NCBI GenBank assembly: GCA_002296965.1
Contig: DBIW01000036.1
Location: 1,085-65,084, forward strand
Direction: 5' to 3'
Length of the DNA: 64,000 nt
DNA from: Treponema sp. UBA792
Lineage (GTDB): Bacteria; Spirochaetota; Spirochaetia; Treponematales; Treponemataceae
The translations under genes and the position numbers were made by a program. The notes under the pieces were generated by a model that saw nothing but the letters and a program-made list of their open reading frames with translations, ran no database searches and was not told the DNA's origin. Positions 33,200 to 42,136 of the stretch are shown piece by piece; the first letter of the stretch is position 1, and each line of letters begins with the position of its first letter.

Positions 33200-34666
33200 C
33201 TATTTCAGGAAATTGTTGAAATATACGTCCGCAAAGTTGTTCTCAAGTCTGTCGCTGTTCATGATCGCCGCCTGTGAAGACGACTCGTCATAGGATGTCA
33301 GCTCGGAGAATGCCGCCGGCTGGCTTCCGGCTTCCTCCGTTGTCTCGGATGTGAGCTGGAGCACAATCACGCTGCTGTTGATTACGAGCGGCTCCGAGAA
33401 TTCGTTCAGCTTCATGGAGAAGGCTGTTCTCAGGAAATTCTCGTTCTCGTCGGCAAGCGCGAGACCGGGAAGCGACGTGTCAACAGACTCGAATATCGTC
33501 GAGCTTCCGTAATTCAGCGGGAACGGCGGAATCTCCACATTGTCGGCGCTCATTCTGGCGCAGGCTGTGTCGAATCCTGACGCGAGAGCCTCGGCGGTGA
33601 AGTCCGTCGCCCTTGCGATGAAGTAGTCCTCGATCAACCCTTTTTCGTATGATGTCATGTAGGATGACACCGTACCCGTCATCGCCTCTGACGAGAAGTC
33701 CGGCCGGATGTTCTCTCCGTCCTTGCAGAAGAGTGAGTATCCGGAATTTGTCTTTATCACCCGGCTGACAGCCCCTGCGGCGAGCGCATCAAGCTCCGCC
33801 GCATCCGATTTGTCTTCAAGAATGTTGTCGAGCTGATACCTGAATGAATTTGTCAGTTTTCCCTCTGTGTTGCTGTATATCTTGTCGGAATATTCTCCGA
33901 CGGCATCAGTGAATGTTATCTCGTTGTTCGCGAGCCTCTTCGCAAGGGTGTTCGCCTTTGCCTCGTCCTGGCATGTTATGACAGACATATCGTATTTTAC
34001 GAATTTCGCGCTGTTCTCCCTGCCGTACTTCAGAGTCTCCTCTTCGGGATATTTGGACGTGCTGAATACGGCCATATTGAAGCCGCGTTTTTTTGTGCCC
34101 AGAGAGGCGAGGAAGTCAAGTTCCGCATCTGATTCCTTTATGCCGTACAGCGCGTCGGAGCCGACCATGTCGGATGACGAGCCGAACGTGTCGTCATAGA
34201 ACCGGCTTGCCGTGAGGCTTGAGGAGACCTGCTTCCGCAGCGTGGCAAGCGTTGTCTCAGGTGTCTGCCTGTAGAGCTTTGATGAGTATTCTCCGTTCTC
34301 GTCCAGAAAATATGGAACCATCGCGCGGTTGACCGCAGTCGCCGGAACCTTGTATCCGCTTTTTTTTACGGCATCCGTGTATGCCATCTTCATGACTGTG
34401 GAATTGAACGCATAGTTGAAGATATAATAGTAGGTGGATGAGTCGAGCTGCTGTCCGCGGCTCTGGAACATCTGTCCGTAGTTGGACACGAAATCAGCGA
34501 AGTCGCTTCCCTGCTCGTACCTTATCTCCTTTCCGTTGTATTTTCCGAATGCCGGAATTTCTTCACCTCTCCTTGATGAGCCGGTGAAAGCCGGAAGCAG
34601 AACGAACACGAAAGCGCAGATTAGCAGGATCACAAGAGAACCGACTGTGTACATACCTTTTTTCAT
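33200..34666 (-). CDS. PpiD/SurA-like periplasmic peptidyl-prolyl isomerase or chaperone
   Basis: A 488-residue membrane-anchored periplasmic protein. An N-terminal transmembrane helix (about 8-28) is followed by a SurA-N-type helical region (YYYIFNYAFNSTVMKMAYTDAVKKSGYKVPATAVNRAM...) and a degenerate parvulin-like domain around 205-310 (EETLKYGRENSAKF..., LANNEITFTDAVGEYS, GAVSRVIKTNSGYSLF). It probably assists folding of exported or outer-membrane proteins. Catalytic parvulin residues are not clear, so chaperone function without isomerase activity is possible. AAGGA is 9 bases before the ATG. It is the first gene of a two-gene unit with the DUF115 protein. Confidence 0.75.
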   Translation of the reverse strand: MKKGMYTVGSLVILLICAFVFVLLPAFTGSSRRGEEIPAFGKYNGKEIRYEQGSDFADFVSNYGQMFQSRGQQLDSSTYYYIFNYAFNSTVMKMAYTDAVKKSGYKVPATAVNRAMVPYFLDENGEYSSKLYRQTPETTLATLRKQVSSSLTASRFYDDTFGSSSDMVGSDALYGIKESDAELDFLASLGTKKRGFNMAVFSTSKYPEEETLKYGRENSAKFVKYDMSVITCQDEAKANTLAKRLANNEITFTDAVGEYSDKIYSNTEGKLTNSFRYQLDNILEDKSDAAELDALAAGAVSRVIKTNSGYSLFCKDGENIRPDFSSEAMTGTVSSYMTSYEKGLIEDYFIARATDFTAEALASGFDTACARMSADNVEIPPFPLNYGSSTIFESVDTSLPGLALADENENFLRTAFSMKLNEFSEPLVINSSVIVLQLTSETTEEAGSQPAAFSELTSYDESSSQAAIMNSDRLENNFADVYFNNFLK

Positions 34667-34715
34667 TTTGAGATTTCCTTTTTGTAGCCTTCAGTTTTGG
34701 TTAAAATATGCGCCT

Positions 34716-34744
34716 ATATTAACACAGTGCGTTGTTACTGTCAA
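34716..34744 (-). promoter_or_regulatory. Promoter of the ppiD-like / DUF115 unit
   Basis: On the - strand TTGACA (complement of 34739-34744), 17 bases, TAATAT (complement of 34716-34721). The leader is about 40 bases. A weaker + strand promoter (TTGAAA 34798, 17 bases, TAAGAT 34821) may serve yebC. Confidence 0.55.
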
Positions 34745-34859
34745 TTAATCTCTAATATAGTAGAAAAACGGTGATGTTTCGCCTTGACCGTTGTATATTG
34801 AAACTATTTTTCCTTTGTGTTAAGATTATGGGATACTAATTATAGAGTAAGGAGTTCCT

Positions 34860-35603
34860 ATGTCAGGACATAGTAAGTGGGCCACCATAAAACACGCGAA
34901 AGGTCTGGCCGATGCGAAGCGCGGTAAGATTTTTACAAAATTCATCAAGGAAATTTCTATTGCCGCAAGGATGGGCGGTGGAGATCCTAATTCAAATCCC
35001 CGTCTCCGTACTGTAATAATAAAAGCCCGTGCCGCGAATATGCCTAAGGACAACATAGAGCGCGCCATAAAGAAGGGAACCGGCGAGGACGGAGCCACAG
35101 CGTACGAGGAGCTTGTCTATGAGGGATACGCTCCGGGCGGAGTTGCCGTTATGGTCGAGGTTCTTACGGACAACAAGAACCGTGCCGCCGCGGATATACG
35201 CAATATTTTCACGAAGAACGGCGGAAACCTTGGTGTCTCCGGTTCTGTCTCCCGTATGTTCCAGCGCAAGGGTACGATAGAGTACGATGCCGAGAAGGTC
35301 AGCGAGGATGAGGTTATGGAGATTGCGCTTGAGGCCGGAGCGGATGACATTGTGAACGAGGACGGAGTCATTACCGTCACCACGACGCCCGACGCTTTTG
35401 CGGCTGTCGCCGATGCGCTGAATGAGAAGGGATTCGAGTCGCTTTCCGCTGATGTGGGAATGGTTCCTGATGCCTATACTCCGGTTGACAAGGATACGGC
35501 CGCCAAGGTTCAGAAGATGATAGACCGCCTTGAGGACAATGATGATGTCCAGAACGTCTATCATACGGCGGAATTCCCGGATGATTTTGAGCCGGAAGCC
35601 TGA
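34860..35603 (+). CDS. yebC: YebC/PmpR family protein (TACO1-like)
   Basis: A 247-residue cytoplasmic protein of the standard family length. It begins with the invariant MSGHSKWATIKHAKGLADAKRGKIFTK-type start, continues with NPRLRTVIIKARAANMPKDNIERAIKKGTG and YEGYAPGGVAVMVEVLTDNKNRAAADIR, and ends with the DDVQNVYHTAEF segment. Members act in translation of difficult (poly-proline) sequences or as DNA-binding regulators. AAGGAG lies 6 bases upstream of the ATG. It stands just before ruvC-ruvA, a very common order, but a terminator separates them here. Confidence 0.95.
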   Translation: MSGHSKWATIKHAKGLADAKRGKIFTKFIKEISIAARMGGGDPNSNPRLRTVIIKARAANMPKDNIERAIKKGTGEDGATAYEELVYEGYAPGGVAVMVEVLTDNKNRAAADIRNIFTKNGGNLGVSGSVSRMFQRKGTIEYDAEKVSEDEVMEIALEAGADDIVNEDGVITVTTTPDAFAAVADALNEKGFESLSADVGMVPDAYTPVDKDTAAKVQKMIDRLEDNDDVQNVYHTAEFPDDFEPEA

Positions 35604-35625
35604 TCTGCTCCGATAGGTAATTCCC

Positions 35626-35664
35626 GGACTGCCTGAATTGTCTTGTATTCAGGCAGTCCTTTTT
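35626..35664 (+). terminator. Rho-independent terminator after yebC
   Basis: A perfect 13-bp stem GGACTGCCTGAAT / ATTCAGGCAGTCC (35626-35638 and 35647-35659), 8-base loop, then five T. Confidence 0.88.
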
Positions 35665-35772
35665 GTTTGCCATTTATAAAAAAGACGTGGAGACGGCCGG
35701 TCGGATGCCTGGATGACGGTGTCCGGTTTCCGGCCGTATTTATGTGGACTTTTGTCCGCTTCTGGAGAAAAG

Positions 35773-36318
35773 ATGATGGGAGATGCGTTTTCTCCGCTTC
35801 CTGGATCCGAGCTTGGATGCCGCGATGTTCCGGCGGGCGGTCTGCGGGTGCTCGGAATTGATCCTGGACTTGCGAACACAGGGTTCGGGGTTGTTGATTA
35901 TTCCTCCGGCCGCTACAGGATGGTGAGCTACGGGGTCATAACGACCGCTCCGAAATCGCCGCATCAGGAGCGGCTTCTTACGATATACAACAGGCTGTGC
36001 GCGGTGATAGACGAATTCCGTCCTGACGAGGCCGGAATGGAGACTCTGTATTTTTCGCGCAATGTCACGAGCGCGATGGGCGTGGCCGAGGCCCGCGGCG
36101 TCGTTTCGCTCTGCCTTGCCCAGCATTGCATCCGGCTCGCGGAATATACGCCGAACCAGATAAAGCAGGCGGTGACTGGAACCGCCTCCGCTGACAAGTC
36201 TCTTGTGGAGAGGTATACGAAAATTCTCCTTGGCCTCAGTTCGGAGCCTAAGCCCGACCATGCGGCGGATGCGCTTGCCGGCGCCATCACCCATCTTCAT
36301 TTTTCGCCGCCGTTCTGA
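35773..36318 (+). CDS. ruvC: Holliday junction endonuclease RuvC
   Basis: A 181-residue resolvase that nicks four-way DNA junctions with RuvAB. Catalytic acids are visible: Asp30 in LRVLGIDPGLANTG, Glu in EAGMETLYFSRN, and the C-terminal pair in KPDHAADALAGAITH. The usual protein begins almost at RVLGIDPG. With the ATG at 35773 (TGGAG upstream; 35776 is equally possible) there is an N-terminal extension of about 23 residues, and a non-ATG start closer to the motif cannot be excluded. ruvA starts 13 bases after the stop. Confidence 0.93.
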   Translation: MMGDAFSPLPGSELGCRDVPAGGLRVLGIDPGLANTGFGVVDYSSGRYRMVSYGVITTAPKSPHQERLLTIYNRLCAVIDEFRPDEAGMETLYFSRNVTSAMGVAEARGVVSLCLAQHCIRLAEYTPNQIKQAVTGTASADKSLVERYTKILLGLSSEPKPDHAADALAGAITHLHFSPPF

Positions 36319-36331
36319 TAGAATCCCACCC

Positions 36332-36949
36332 ATGTTCAATTCAATAAGCGGAGTTATAACCTCCAGGCTGCCGCACCGTCTGTATCTTGACTGCAACGGT
36401 GTCGAGTGGGATATATGTGTTCCTGAAAGCAGTCTGGATGCGCTTCCGCCGGCAGGATCGGCCGCGCGGATTTTCACCTGGCTGAGCCATACGGAAACGG
36501 CCATGCAGCTGTACGGATTCTCGTCGGCGGGCGAGAGGGACGTTTTCCTTGATCTGCTTAAGGTTGACGGCATAGGAGCCAAGGGCGCTGTCAGGATAAT
36601 GAGCAGCGTGTCGTCCGGCCGCCTGACTGAGATTCTTGACAGGGGTGATGTCGAGATGCTGGAGAAGATTCCCGGTGTCGGGAAGAAGACCGCCGCGAAG
36701 ATGATGCTCGCGCTGAAGGGAAAGCTTTCCGTTCCGGCGCAGGGAGTGAGAGGAACGGTTCCGTGCCCGGAGCCTGATTATGCCGACGTGCTGAATTCTC
36801 TTGTGGATATGGGGTATGAGCGTCAGCGCGCGGCTGAGAAGATTGAAGTAATTCTCGGAGCCCTGTCATCTGACCCGGAATTCCAGTCAAGGCCGAAGGC
36901 CGAGAGGGAGGAGCTCCTGTTCCGGCGTGCGATAATCGAGATGGCCTGA
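36332..36949 (+). CDS. ruvA: Holliday junction branch-migration protein RuvA
   Basis: A 205-residue tetrameric junction-binding protein. The N-terminal OB domain starts MFNSISGVITSRLPHRLYLDCNGVEWDI; two helix-hairpin-helix motifs follow (LLKVDGIGAKGAVRIMSSV and MLEKIPGVGKKTAAKMML); the C-terminal domain III (LNSLVDMGYERQRAAEKIE) binds RuvB. No ribosome site is present. A TAGAAT -10 (36319-36324) overlaps the end of the ruvC region and stops 7 bases before the ATG, suggesting a separate, nearly leaderless transcript. ruvB is not adjacent; the next gene is on the other strand. Confidence 0.95.
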   Translation: MFNSISGVITSRLPHRLYLDCNGVEWDICVPESSLDALPPAGSAARIFTWLSHTETAMQLYGFSSAGERDVFLDLLKVDGIGAKGAVRIMSSVSSGRLTEILDRGDVEMLEKIPGVGKKTAAKMMLALKGKLSVPAQGVRGTVPCPEPDYADVLNSLVDMGYERQRAAEKIEVILGALSSDPEFQSRPKAEREELLFRRAIIEMA

Positions 36950-36979
36950 GATGCGGCGGCGCGGCTGCATCTCAGCCGC

Positions 36980-37009
36980 GCCTGATGCCGGCTGTCAGGC
37001 CTCTTTTTT
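36980..37009 (+). terminator. Terminator after ruvA
   Basis: GCCTGA / TCAGGC stem (36980-36985 and 36995-37000), then six T (37004-37009), preceded by a stronger 9-bp hairpin GGCGCGGCT/AGCCGCGCC at 36958-36982. It overlaps the 3' end of the convergent MFS gene. Confidence 0.5.
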
Positions 37010-38323
37010 CCTGTCATGCGCATTCACCATGAAGACGCACAGCAGAAACGCGATTATATAGAGAGCCAGCGTCGCATACAGGACATACTGGTAGCCGCTG
37101 GGATTGACGCTCAGCGTTTCGGCTGTGCCGTCGGCATGTATGTGGGTTATGGTCTCCGGCTTTCCGAACCTCCTTACAATCCATGCCGCCATCTGGTTTC
37201 CTGTCAGACCGGCGAACGCCCAGGCCGAAAGCGTGATTCCGTGTATCGCGCTTATGTTTCCCATGCCGTAATGGTCGGACAGAAGTGTCGGAACGTTCGA
37301 GAATCCGCCTCCGTATCCGGCGTTCACCGCAAAAATCAGCACGAGAACGAGTATCGTCAGCGGAATGTTTCCGTTTCCGTTTCTGATTCCGCCTGTGGCG
37401 ATTACGGCAGCGGTGAATACGACAGAAAGCGCGAATATGATTTTGTATACGGTGTTCCTGTCCCTGAGCCTGTCTCCGAGGGAGGAGAAGCCGAGCCTTC
37501 CGCCCGCGTTGAATACCGCCGATACTGTCGATATGACTCCTGCCATCCCCGCGAGGCCGAGGCATTTGACTATCATCTTTTCCTGCGATATGAGCGCAAG
37601 TCCGCAGGTTATGTTTATATAGAACATGAGCCAGATTCCGATATAGTTGGATACAGGCTTCGTCTTTATCGCGGCGATGATTCCGTTGGAGCTGTCCTTT
37701 TTCTCTGGCTCATGCCAGTCGGACGGCTTCGCAAGAAGAAAATGGCCTGCCATCATCATGATAAAATATACGCCCGCCAGAATGATGAACATCCTGTAGA
37801 TTCCGCCTTCACCAAGATTGTCGAGCATCGCCTGCATTATCGGGCTTGCGATTGCCTTCGCCGCCCCGAATCCGGCGACGGCGAGTCCCGTGGCGAGTCC
37901 TTTCTGGTCCTTGAACCAGAGCATCAGGGTTTTTACAGGAGAAAGATAGCCCGTTCCAAGGCCGATTCCCATTATGAGTCCGTAGCAGATGTAAATTCCT
38001 GTCAGGGCAATCACGCTGCCCGGATTGTTTCCTCCGAACCAGATGAAGAATCCCGTGCCGGCCATTCCCGCGGAGAAGCATACCGCCGCTATCAGGGAAG
38101 ACTTGTGGATGTCGCGCTCCACTATGTTTCCAAGGAACGCCGCGGACATTCCCAGAAAGAATATCGCGAAGCTGAACGCCCATTCCGTAGCGCCCTTTGA
38201 GAATCCTATGTAATCCGCTATTTCCTGGCTGAATATGGACCAGCAGTAGACAGTTCCTATGCTGCAGTGTATCAGTAGCGCGGGAATTGCCGCCCTGAGC
38301 CATTTGTTCTGAATGTTCCTCAT
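36995..38323 (-). CDS. OFA-family MFS transporter (oxalate/formate antiporter-like)
   Basis: A 442-residue inner-membrane transporter with twelve predicted helices. It resembles the oxalate:formate antiporter (OFA) branch of the major facilitator superfamily: WLRAAIPALLIHCSIGTVYCWSIF at the start, GIGLGTGYLSPVKTLMLWFKDQKGLATGLAVAGFGAAK in helices 4-5, and FSSLGDRLRDRNTVYKI after helix 8. Substrate is likely a small carboxylate, but family members vary. AAGGA precedes the ATG. It lies upstream of nothing on its strand except the ruvA end, and downstream of glgA by 112 bases. Confidence 0.85.
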   Translation of the reverse strand: MRNIQNKWLRAAIPALLIHCSIGTVYCWSIFSQEIADYIGFSKGATEWAFSFAIFFLGMSAAFLGNIVERDIHKSSLIAAVCFSAGMAGTGFFIWFGGNNPGSVIALTGIYICYGLIMGIGLGTGYLSPVKTLMLWFKDQKGLATGLAVAGFGAAKAIASPIMQAMLDNLGEGGIYRMFIILAGVYFIMMMAGHFLLAKPSDWHEPEKKDSSNGIIAAIKTKPVSNYIGIWLMFYINITCGLALISQEKMIVKCLGLAGMAGVISTVSAVFNAGGRLGFSSLGDRLRDRNTVYKIIFALSVVFTAAVIATGGIRNGNGNIPLTILVLVLIFAVNAGYGGGFSNVPTLLSDHYGMGNISAIHGITLSAWAFAGLTGNQMAAWIVRRFGKPETITHIHADGTAETLSVNPSGYQYVLYATLALYIIAFLLCVFMVNAHDRKKEA

Positions 38324-38435
38324 TTTTTTTTCCTTTTTGTGTTTTTATGTTGTCTTACGTTTTTTTTATGTTACGCGGGTTTTTTCCGCGGAACAGGCCG
38401 GATTCCCCTTTGGTCAGGCGGAACCCGGCCCTCTG

Positions 38436-39914
38436 TTATTTCCTTATTCCGCATCCGCGCAGAAGAGCCTCGTCATAGATTTCCGCATAGCTTTCCGCCG
38501 ATTTGTCCCAGCTGAAATTCTTGTTCATTCCTCTGATCTGCATCTTCCTTATATGGTCCTTCTTGTGGTAATACGCATATACCGCCCATCCTACAGTGTC
38601 AAATACGGCTCCCGGAGTCAGGCTGTCGAACAGGAATCCGGTTCCGTCGCCGGTGGCCTCGTTGTACTGTTCCACTGTATCTGCCAGACCTCCCGTCCTT
38701 CTTACGACAGGCAGGGTTCCGTACAGCATGGAGTACATCTGGTTCAGGCCGCACGGCTCATATCTTGACGGCATCAGGAAGAAGTCGCTTCCTGCCTCAA
38801 TCGTATGGCTGAGCCTCTCGTCATATCCCAGATAGGCCCTCATGTTCGGCAGCTTTGCCTGGAGCGTGCTGATCTCGTTCTCGCACCATTTCTCGCCGCT
38901 TCCGAGTACCGCGAACTGGATGTCCATCTGGGTGCACATCCTGAACATGCTTCCGTATGACGGCGCAAACACCTCCGCGACGCCCTTCTGGTCCGCAAGC
39001 CTTGTGACGATTCCTATGAGCGGAACGTCCGGACGGACGGGCAGTCCCATCATCTTCTGGAGCTCCGCCTTGCATACGGCCTTGTTCCTGAGGTCGGAGG
39101 CGGAGAAATTCGCCGGAATCAGCGGATCCGAGGACGGATTCCATGTGTCCAGGTCGCATCCGTTGAGGATTCCCCTGACGACATCCGTCCTTACGCGGAG
39201 AAGCCCGTCTAGTCCGAATCCGCCTTCCGGTGTCTGCATCTCGCCGGCATAAGTCGGTGAGACTGTCGTTATCATGTCGGCGCAGGAGATTCCCGCCTGA
39301 AGCAGGTTTATGGCGCCGTTGTGCTCAAGTCCGGCGCCGTAGTATAGGTTCCAGTCTATGCCTAGAGCCGGGAAAGAGTCCTTCCCGTATACACCCTGGT
39401 ATCCAAGGTTGTGGATTGTGAGCACGGATGCGGTTTCCGCGAACGGACCGTTCCTGCATACGCATTTCAGGAGCACCGGAACCATGCAGCAGAACCAGTC
39501 GTGCGCATGCATGATGTCCGGATACCAGCCGAGCTTTCGGCAGAGCTGGAATGCACCGTGGCAGAGAAGGGCGGAGCGGTAAGGATTGTCGTGGAAATCA
39601 GGCTCAGCCTTTGTTCCGTAGACGCCGTCCCTGCCGAACGCCTGCTCATGATCTATGAAGTAGACCGGAACATCAGAGTCGGGAAGCTCTGATTTGTACA
39701 CGGCGACCCAGGTCTCCACCTGTCCGGCCGCGACCCCCATCGGCCCCTCGATTTTCTCAAGCTTTTTCCTGTCAATCTTGTAGTAGCGCGGCATTACGAT
39801 CCTGACGTCATGTCCCTGTTTTCTCAGGGTCAGTGCGAGCGCCGACACCGCATCCGCAAGGCCGCCTGTCTTCGCGAACGGCACCGTCTCCGATGTTACC
39901 ATAAGAATTTTCAT
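38436..39914 (-). CDS. glgA: Glycogen synthase (ADP-glucose type, GT5)
   Basis: A 492-residue cytoplasmic glucosyltransferase that extends alpha-1,4-glucan from ADP-glucose. Family marks are the N-terminal VTSETVPFAKTGGLADAVSAL with the substrate-binding KTGGLAD at 15-21, IMHAHDWFCCMVP, TIHNLGYQGVYG, GIVTRLADQKG, and the C-terminal nucleotide site MPSRYEPCGLNQMYSM with RRTGGLADTV. Length is normal (about 480). GGAGGA is 5 bases before the ATG. No other glg gene is next to it. Confidence 0.95.
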   Translation of the reverse strand: MKILMVTSETVPFAKTGGLADAVSALALTLRKQGHDVRIVMPRYYKIDRKKLEKIEGPMGVAAGQVETWVAVYKSELPDSDVPVYFIDHEQAFGRDGVYGTKAEPDFHDNPYRSALLCHGAFQLCRKLGWYPDIMHAHDWFCCMVPVLLKCVCRNGPFAETASVLTIHNLGYQGVYGKDSFPALGIDWNLYYGAGLEHNGAINLLQAGISCADMITTVSPTYAGEMQTPEGGFGLDGLLRVRTDVVRGILNGCDLDTWNPSSDPLIPANFSASDLRNKAVCKAELQKMMGLPVRPDVPLIGIVTRLADQKGVAEVFAPSYGSMFRMCTQMDIQFAVLGSGEKWCENEISTLQAKLPNMRAYLGYDERLSHTIEAGSDFFLMPSRYEPCGLNQMYSMLYGTLPVVRRTGGLADTVEQYNEATGDGTGFLFDSLTPGAVFDTVGWAVYAYYHKKDHIRKMQIRGMNKNFSWDKSAESYAEIYDEALLRGCGIRK

Positions 39915-39986
39915 AATTCCTCCAATAAAAAATCAAAAATCAGATTGAAGAATCCGGTGAATGTTCTTCGCCGTGGATTCCGCTGC

Positions 39987-41180
39987 TCAGTCGTCCCCGT
40001 GGACAGCCCTGTAGAACGCCTGCCGTGAATTCAGTATCGTGCTCTCGGACACGCAGTATGCGATTCTGAACCATCCCGGACCGCCGAATCCGCTTCCGGG
40101 CGCGCACAGTATGTTGAATTTCTTCAGGTGGGCGGTGAACGCCAGGTCATCTCCGTTCCATTTCTCCGGAACCTTGACGAAAAGGTAGAACGCGCCGTCT
40201 GGTCTTGCGTATTCAAGTCCGGCGTAGTCCATGATCTCCGTGAGCTCATCCCTTCTGCGTGCGTAGAGCGAATAGTCGCACTGCGCGTTCCAGCTTCTGG
40301 CGATCACCTTCTGGAAGAAGGCTGGAGCGTTCACGAATCCGAGGATTCTCGTGGCGAATATCGCCGCCGCCGTGAATTCCCCGGCTTCAGGACATGCCGG
40401 ATTCACGCAGATATATCCTATCCTTTCTCCCGGCAGGCTGAGGTTCTTCGCGAATGATGTGACCACCACTGAATTCGGGTATTCCGGAAACACCGCAGCG
40501 ACCTTTTTCCCTCCGTATGTTATCGCCCTGTACGGCTCGTCGCAGATGAGATACGGGAACCTGCCTGTCTTCTCTCCGCTTTTTCTGAGCGTCCCGGCAA
40601 TCGCCCTGATCTCCGCGTCGGAATAGATTCTTCCGGTCGGGTTGTTCGGAGAATTTATTATCACGGCGGCGGTGTTCCCGCTCAGAACCGAGGCGAGGGC
40701 ATCCGTGTCGGGCGAGAAGTCCGGCTTCGCGGCGACCTTGACGATTTTTCCGCCGTGGTTGTGGATGTAGTGGTCGTATTCCGTGAAATATGGACAGAAT
40801 ACGGCGACCTCATCCCCGGGATTGAGCAGCGCCTTCAGGACCGTGTTGAGAGCGCCGGCCGCTCCTACGGACATCACGACGTTTTCCGCTCCGACAGCCA
40901 CTCCCTGCTCCTGTGCGGTCTTCTCCGCCATGGCCGCCCTTGTCTCCGGATATCCGGCGTTCGGCATATAGCCGTGCCTTCCTGGAGTGTCATCCGCCGC
41001 CACGGATTTTTCTGCCGCTGACACTTCTTCCGGCGGCTCAAGGTCAGGGTTTCCGAGGCTGAAGTCGAATACGTTCTCCGCGCCGTATTTTTTCTTGAGA
41101 AGGGCGCCCTCCTCAAACATTTTTCTTATCACGCCTGCAGAAGGACTCTCCATCAGGCCTTTTATGTTCTGTGAAATCAT
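39987..41180 (-). CDS. PLP-dependent aminotransferase, class I/II
   Basis: A 397-residue fold-type I aminotransferase. The Schiff-base lysine is in SFAKNLSLPGERIGY; SPNNPTGRIY, ICDEPYR and the C-terminal FRIAYCVS (substrate-carboxylate Arg) are all present. It probably uses aspartate or another amino acid with 2-oxoglutarate, but the exact pair cannot be told. There is no ribosome site. A TATAAT (complement of 41189-41194) ends 8 bases before the ATG, so the message seems leaderless. It is separated from glgA downstream by 72 bases. Confidence 0.88.
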   Translation of the reverse strand: MISQNIKGLMESPSAGVIRKMFEEGALLKKKYGAENVFDFSLGNPDLEPPEEVSAAEKSVAADDTPGRHGYMPNAGYPETRAAMAEKTAQEQGVAVGAENVVMSVGAAGALNTVLKALLNPGDEVAVFCPYFTEYDHYIHNHGGKIVKVAAKPDFSPDTDALASVLSGNTAAVIINSPNNPTGRIYSDAEIRAIAGTLRKSGEKTGRFPYLICDEPYRAITYGGKKVAAVFPEYPNSVVVTSFAKNLSLPGERIGYICVNPACPEAGEFTAAAIFATRILGFVNAPAFFQKVIARSWNAQCDYSLYARRRDELTEIMDYAGLEYARPDGAFYLFVKVPEKWNGDDLAFTAHLKKFNILCAPGSGFGGPGWFRIAYCVSESTILNSRQAFYRAVHGDD

Positions 41181-41188
41181 AGTCTGCG

Positions 41189-41194
41189 ATTATA
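41189..41194 (-). promoter_or_regulatory. -10 element for the aminotransferase gene, leaderless type
   Basis: TATAAT on the - strand, 8 bases from the ATG at 41180. The -35 region is poor. Confidence 0.4.
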
Positions 41195-41354
41195 TCATAT
41201 AATGGGCCCGGAGTGTTGAAATTGGCTGTCACAAAGCCAAAAAAAACTGACTCCTGTCCGGATCGCCATGCCCTGCCGTGCCCGTGTTCCGCCTGAAACG
41301 CTCTCCGGAAGTCCGTCCGTTCTCCGGAATCAGGCGGACTTGATTCCGCTTATG

Positions 41355-41383
41355 TTGATTATAAGGAATTTTTGCCCTATAAT
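41355..41383 (+). promoter_or_regulatory. Promoter of the 41394 / manC / rfbD operon
   Basis: TTGATT (41355-41360), 17 bases, TATAAT (41378-41383). The -10 ends 10 bases before the ATG at 41394, leaving a leader of only a few bases. Confidence 0.65.
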
Positions 41384-41393
41384 GTCCGCCGCT

Positions 41394-42119
41394 ATGAAAA
41401 GGTCAAATGTTGTGCTCGCGGCGCTGGCTCTTCTCGCGCTGCACGGGCTCGCCGCCTCCCCGTTCAATTCAAACCTGAGGATCGACGAGGCCGCTCTTCT
41501 TGACGGCGGAGAAATTCTGATACGCAATATAAACTATGCGAGGAATATGTGCCTTGAGCGGGGAATCTCGCTTTCCGGAAACAGGCTCATCGACACGATG
41601 GAGGGACTCTCGCCGAAATATCTTGCCGAGGTCATACAGATAAAAAGCTATGAGGGAAATGAGGATCTTCCCGATCGCCTGACCGCCGTGCTTGACAATA
41701 TTCCAGCCTACGCCGGGATTCCGTATTTTTCCGAACGCGGGCAGCGCTATTACGATCTGTATTCCAGGGCCGAGATTGTGGAGAGAAAGGTCCGCGGCAA
41801 CAGGACGGACATGACGGCCATGCTGGAGATGGAGCCGTTCGGTACGGTGGAGGAGAGCATCACGATAGAAAGGGATGCCGATTCAGTTCTCTACACAGCC
41901 ATGAACATGAACAAGCTCCGTTATCTTGACAAATTCGACTGCATCGCACCGGAAAAGATGAAAATCTGCATATTCCTTTTCAGGGACGGCGACAGATGGA
42001 TTCTCTACGGTGCCGGCGGCGTGAATGCGCCGAGAATTCCGTTCTTTACGGAGCGCATTCAGACATCGTTCATAAACAGGATCAAGACGTTCTGCAATTT
42101 CATATTTGAGCAGTTCTGA
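41394..42119 (+). CDS. Exported protein of unknown function
   Basis: A 241-residue protein with a clear signal peptide (MKRSNVVLAALALLALHGLAAS, cleavage after about residue 21), so periplasmic or surface. I recognise no domain. The mature part is mixed alpha/beta with a late strand pair KICIFLFRDGDRWILYGAGGVNAP. It looks like a spirochaete-restricted family. No ribosome site is seen; a consensus-like promoter lies immediately upstream. An in-frame ATG at 41382 overlaps the -10, so 41394 is preferred. manC starts 17 bases after its stop, forming an operon with nucleotide-sugar genes. Confidence 0.7.
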   Translation: MKRSNVVLAALALLALHGLAASPFNSNLRIDEAALLDGGEILIRNINYARNMCLERGISLSGNRLIDTMEGLSPKYLAEVIQIKSYEGNEDLPDRLTAVLDNIPAYAGIPYFSERGQRYYDLYSRAEIVERKVRGNRTDMTAMLEMEPFGTVEESITIERDADSVLYTAMNMNKLRYLDKFDCIAPEKMKICIFLFRDGDRWILYGAGGVNAPRIPFFTERIQTSFINRIKTFCNFIFEQF

Positions 42120-42136
42120 GAATTTGGGAGGTTTTG

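Noticed and set aside
35713..35772. Start of ruvC further upstream at 35713
   Set aside because: No ribosome site, and the extra residues do not fit RuvC; the ATG at 35773 is already longer than usual.
36958..36982. Hairpin GGCGCGGCT/AGCCGCGCC as a terminator by itself
   Set aside because: No T-run follows directly; the next, weaker stem with six T is the better candidate.
37016..38200. A 394-codon open frame on the + strand opposite the OFA transporter
   Set aside because: It is the antisense shadow of a well-supported twelve-helix transporter, has no recognisable domain or ribosome site, and results from low stop frequency in GC-rich codons.
42134..42136. TTG start for manC
   Set aside because: Only two bases after GGGAGG; the GTG at 42137 has proper spacing.
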